Source of the DNA: Carnegiea gigantea
Lineage: Eukaryota; Streptophyta; Magnoliopsida; Caryophyllales; Cactaceae
DNA: 64,000 nt
Direction: 5' to 3'
NCBI GenBank assembly: GCA_029747015.1
Contig: JAKOGI010000425.1
Coordinates: forward strand, 259,501-323,500
In this document: positions 61,764 through 64,000 of the stretch, in pieces
Layout of the letters: each line of letters begins with the position of its first letter
Position numbering within the stretch: position 1 is the first letter of the stretch
Translations under genes and position numbers: made by a program
Notes under the pieces: model-generated
What the model was told of the DNA's origin: nothing
Databases searched by the model: none
Seen by the model: the letters and a program-made list of their open reading frames with translations, nothing else

Positions 61764-62920
61764 TCTGTGTCCATTTAATTACTGAAGGAGCGCTCAATGA
61801 CTGGGTCTGAAGCAACCAAAAGCTCTGCAAGCAATAAATGAATAGTGCCCAAATAGAAGCAAGAAGTTAAAGTAGGTGACAGTAAAAATATGAATAGAGT
61901 GATGACTGAACTATAAGCAGAATGGGTCAAATATGCTTAGGAAGAACTGCAAATCACACAGTAGCGCAGACCAAGGGTTATTATAGGCTCCATTATAGAA
62001 ACAGAGAATTAAACGACCATGATTCTTAGAGTCTGAATCGCCTATAAGAAAGGTTGCTCAGATGTGTTTAAGGGACTCGCCTCCAAACAATTCAAGGTAA
62101 CTAGGATAAAAATAAGTTAATGACAGGAAGTAATGGGAGCATTGCTGATGTAAGGTCTTAGTGTCCAGACCAAATAATTCCCATACACGGCGGCTTAATC
62201 TTATCTATACCACCCATATAATGCCAAGTAGCACACTATAAGCTAATAACTGTTATCCCCATACATAAGCACTCATTGTAATGTTCATTTCATACTAGTT
62301 CACCTCAAAGATATTACCCCACAAGGTATTTCCTCATCTAAAGATTTACATCTAACTTGACACTATATTAATCCCTTCAAAAGTTGCAAATGGCATCCAC
62401 ACATCGGGTTTCAACCGTTATTATACCCAACATCAGGTATATTAACACGCCTCACTACAACTCTCAAATCCTGGGGCTAAACGAATAGAGTTCTGCCTAA
62501 AAAATGAGTAAAACCTGGCTTAAAGACTTACAATAGATACCTTAAATGAAAAGAAACACTTTAATAGCTCAGCGGCCATATGCCGGAGTTCATAACTCAA
62601 TGGGTCACACACCCAAAGTGCGCGATTGCAAAAATTTCAATAAATGAGAGAAATGAAACATACACTATAACTCCCAGATAAATGAAAGCATGTCTCACTA
62701 GCAAATCACCCAAATGGTTCCACACTTCACCTTGCTAATGCTCGAATCTCAAGATATTATCAAATGATTGAATCACCCAAATGGGAATGGTTCCTCCTTA
62801 TATGCCCATACATATGAACTTATAGTTAATAGCTCATCTAATTGGTCTAACATAACTCATGCACACCTTAATAGATAACTCATAAACACTTGATACCTCA
62901 CAATGGCCCTTAAAACCTTA

Positions 62921-62932
62921 TCTCTGATACCA
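62921..62932 (-). promoter_or_regulatory. Primer-binding site of the minus-strand family B-related copy
   Basis: The minus strand reads TGGTATCAGAGA, one mismatch from the iMet-tRNA site, four bases from the LTR end at 62937. Confidence 0.82.
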
Positions 62933-62936
62933 AATC

Positions 62937-64000
62937 TATAATGCCCCTTAATTGAGCATGTTTTACTGTTTGCAATCAATCATTATTCTGATTTCCTTAA
63001 TTACAACTGATAAACCCAATGATCAGAGCGTTACCGCTGTCCTGAAATGACAAGGGTTGCTGCAAGTGTACTAGAGATAACATAGAATTCGCCTTGTAAA
63101 TAGAATGAAATGTACCCTTCTTGACGCCGTGGACCCCTAGTGACCTCAACATACAAGGTACTCAGAAATTCAGGGGTGAGGTCATTATATGTGTGGTACT
63201 TCATTTCAAAAAGCTGGCCCATTCCACCCTATGTAAAAAACTATCTAATGTTATCCAACAGTCTCAATTGGACTAACAAATCCTCATCATAGAAATGCAT
63301 ACTAACGGTTAGTCTGCTACTCAAGTTATAATGTGGAACATGATCAGGATGAGCCAAACCAAGAGGATGAGGAGCATTAACTCAGGTCCTAATAGTGGTG
63401 GATGTCCTTGAGGTCCAATGTGGTGCTTGACTTGATGTACCCTATCCTTAGGTGCTCCCAAGCTTCTTTTTGGATGCCATGGAAATTATGGAGGGAAGTT
63501 AGAGCAAAAATCCTCAACAATAGACGATATGGTGTATGAACAAAAGAAAATAAAGGAATGAAGGTGTTTTTGTGGTAATGGAGTCAGGGAAAGGTGAATG
63601 TAAAGGTAAAATGTGAACTTTGAAGGAGGAATAGATGATAGTGGTGAAAGAAAGCCAATAGAGTTGAAAGGATGGGTAGAGATGGAGAAAAGAAGAAGTG
63701 CAAATTTGTGTAAGAAAAAGAGAAATTTAGAGAAAAGAAGAGAAATAAGAGAAAAAAGAGAAATTTTGAGCGAATTAGGGTAAAAAAAAAGATAGAGAAA
63801 TGGAAGGTTGATAGGTTCGTTAATTTTAGAGAGAAAATGAGGGAGCTAGAGAGAGAAAGTGTCGAACTAGAGAAGAATGTGAGGAGTCGGGGATGAATGA
63901 CCGTGGCCAAAACCTGCAACAGCTCACTATGGACTGTGCTGAGCACCATGGACTGTCCGTGGTGGCTGCTGCCAAAGTAATATTCCAAATTTTTTCTCCT
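62937..64000 (-). repeat. 5' LTR of the minus-strand copy (partial, cut by the window end)
   Basis: It starts TATAATGCCCC and its first 45 bases match the end of the LTR at 53499 (inverted), after which the sequence is unrelated. This suggests a different LTR subfamily. A strongly purine-rich stretch lies at about 63590-63890 (gagaaa/agaaga on the plus strand), followed by a GC-richer segment with caccatggactgtccgtgg near 63945. The minus-strand frame at 63584-63988 is low complexity (Ser/Phe/Leu) and not a credible gene. Confidence 0.68.

Larger units (their letters stand above)
53500..62936. repeat. Long inverted repeat of family B-type internal domains
   Basis: Arms are about 53500-57950 (plus) and 58985-62936 (minus), each starting at its primer site and facing inward. 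Matching anchors include the ggtatattaacacgcctca motif (62437 region, inverted near 53985) and the gcaaaggcatgtt motif (57090, inverted near 59850). The spacer of about 1.0 kb holds the integrase tail, PPT and truncated LTR. Arm lengths differ by about 0.5 kb through indels. Confidence 0.75.
58984..62936 (-). mobile_element. Family B-related internal domain, minus strand, lacking its PPT end
   Basis: It runs collinear with family B internal DNA from the equivalent of about 13465 to the primer site at 62921-62932. The PPT, integrase tail and 3' LTR are missing on the left, where it is fused to the plus-strand element. A minus-strand frame of 138 codons (61347-61763) includes the hydrophobic ISLLVVLTLIFIILLTYGYC segment; no function is recognised. 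Minisatellite blocks lie at 59510-59605 and 59730-59835. Confidence 0.78.

Noticed and set aside
63584..63988. 134-codon minus-strand frame with Phe/Leu/Ser runs
   Set aside because: Low-complexity translation of a pyrimidine-rich stretch.
1..64000. CRISPR arrays, tRNA or rRNA genes, host protein genes
   Set aside because: None seen. Hits resembling tRNA were only short primer-site complements of the iMet tRNA.

Overview
The window is intergenic, repeat-rich plant nuclear DNA. Every structure I can recognise is an LTR retrotransposon or a derivative of one. I found no host protein-coding gene, tRNA, rRNA or CRISPR array. Plant-type Ty1/copia (Sirevirus-like) proteins, a Ty3/gypsy chromovirus integrase tail and initiator-methionine tRNA primer sites point to a flowering plant with a large genome. 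I cannot name the species.

Layout. (1) Bases 1-51572 are a head-to-tail array of one element, called family A here, on the minus strand. LTRs of about 3.9 kb alternate with non-coding internal domains of about 2.0 kb, giving a period near 5.9-6.0 kb. Six LTRs (the outer two partial) and five internal domains share LTRs, so the order is LTR-int-LTR-int-LTR. The size and missing gag-pol fit a LARD (large retrotransposon derivative). (2) The second internal domain is split at 9611-31182 by a family B element, also minus strand, with 3.35-kb LTRs and about 4.3 kb of its own mostly non-coding internal DNA. It keeps a decayed Ty3/gypsy integrase tail. (3) Family B is itself split at 14124-24694 by a 10.6-kb Ty1/copia element of Sirevirus type on the minus strand. 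Its LTRs are about 1.47 kb, it has a perfect 5-bp target duplication, and it carries gag, protease, integrase, RT and RNase H plus an extra downstream gene. All of these are recognisable but broken by stops and frameshifts. (4) From 51573 the last family A LTR is interrupted by a composite of family B-like DNA. It consists of a plus-strand copy (51573-58983), whose 3' LTR is cut short, joined to a minus-strand copy (58984 to beyond the window end). Together they form a long inverted repeat with arms of about 4 kb.

Relative ages, judged by eye from LTR differences, agree with the nesting: family A units differ by roughly 12%, family B LTRs by roughly 11%, and Copia LTRs by roughly 1.2%. The features most worth a second look are the LTR-sharing array, the inverted repeat as a possible hairpin-RNA source, the extra Copia gene with a 'putative plant transposon protein'-like domain, and a short motif strongly enriched inside the Copia element.
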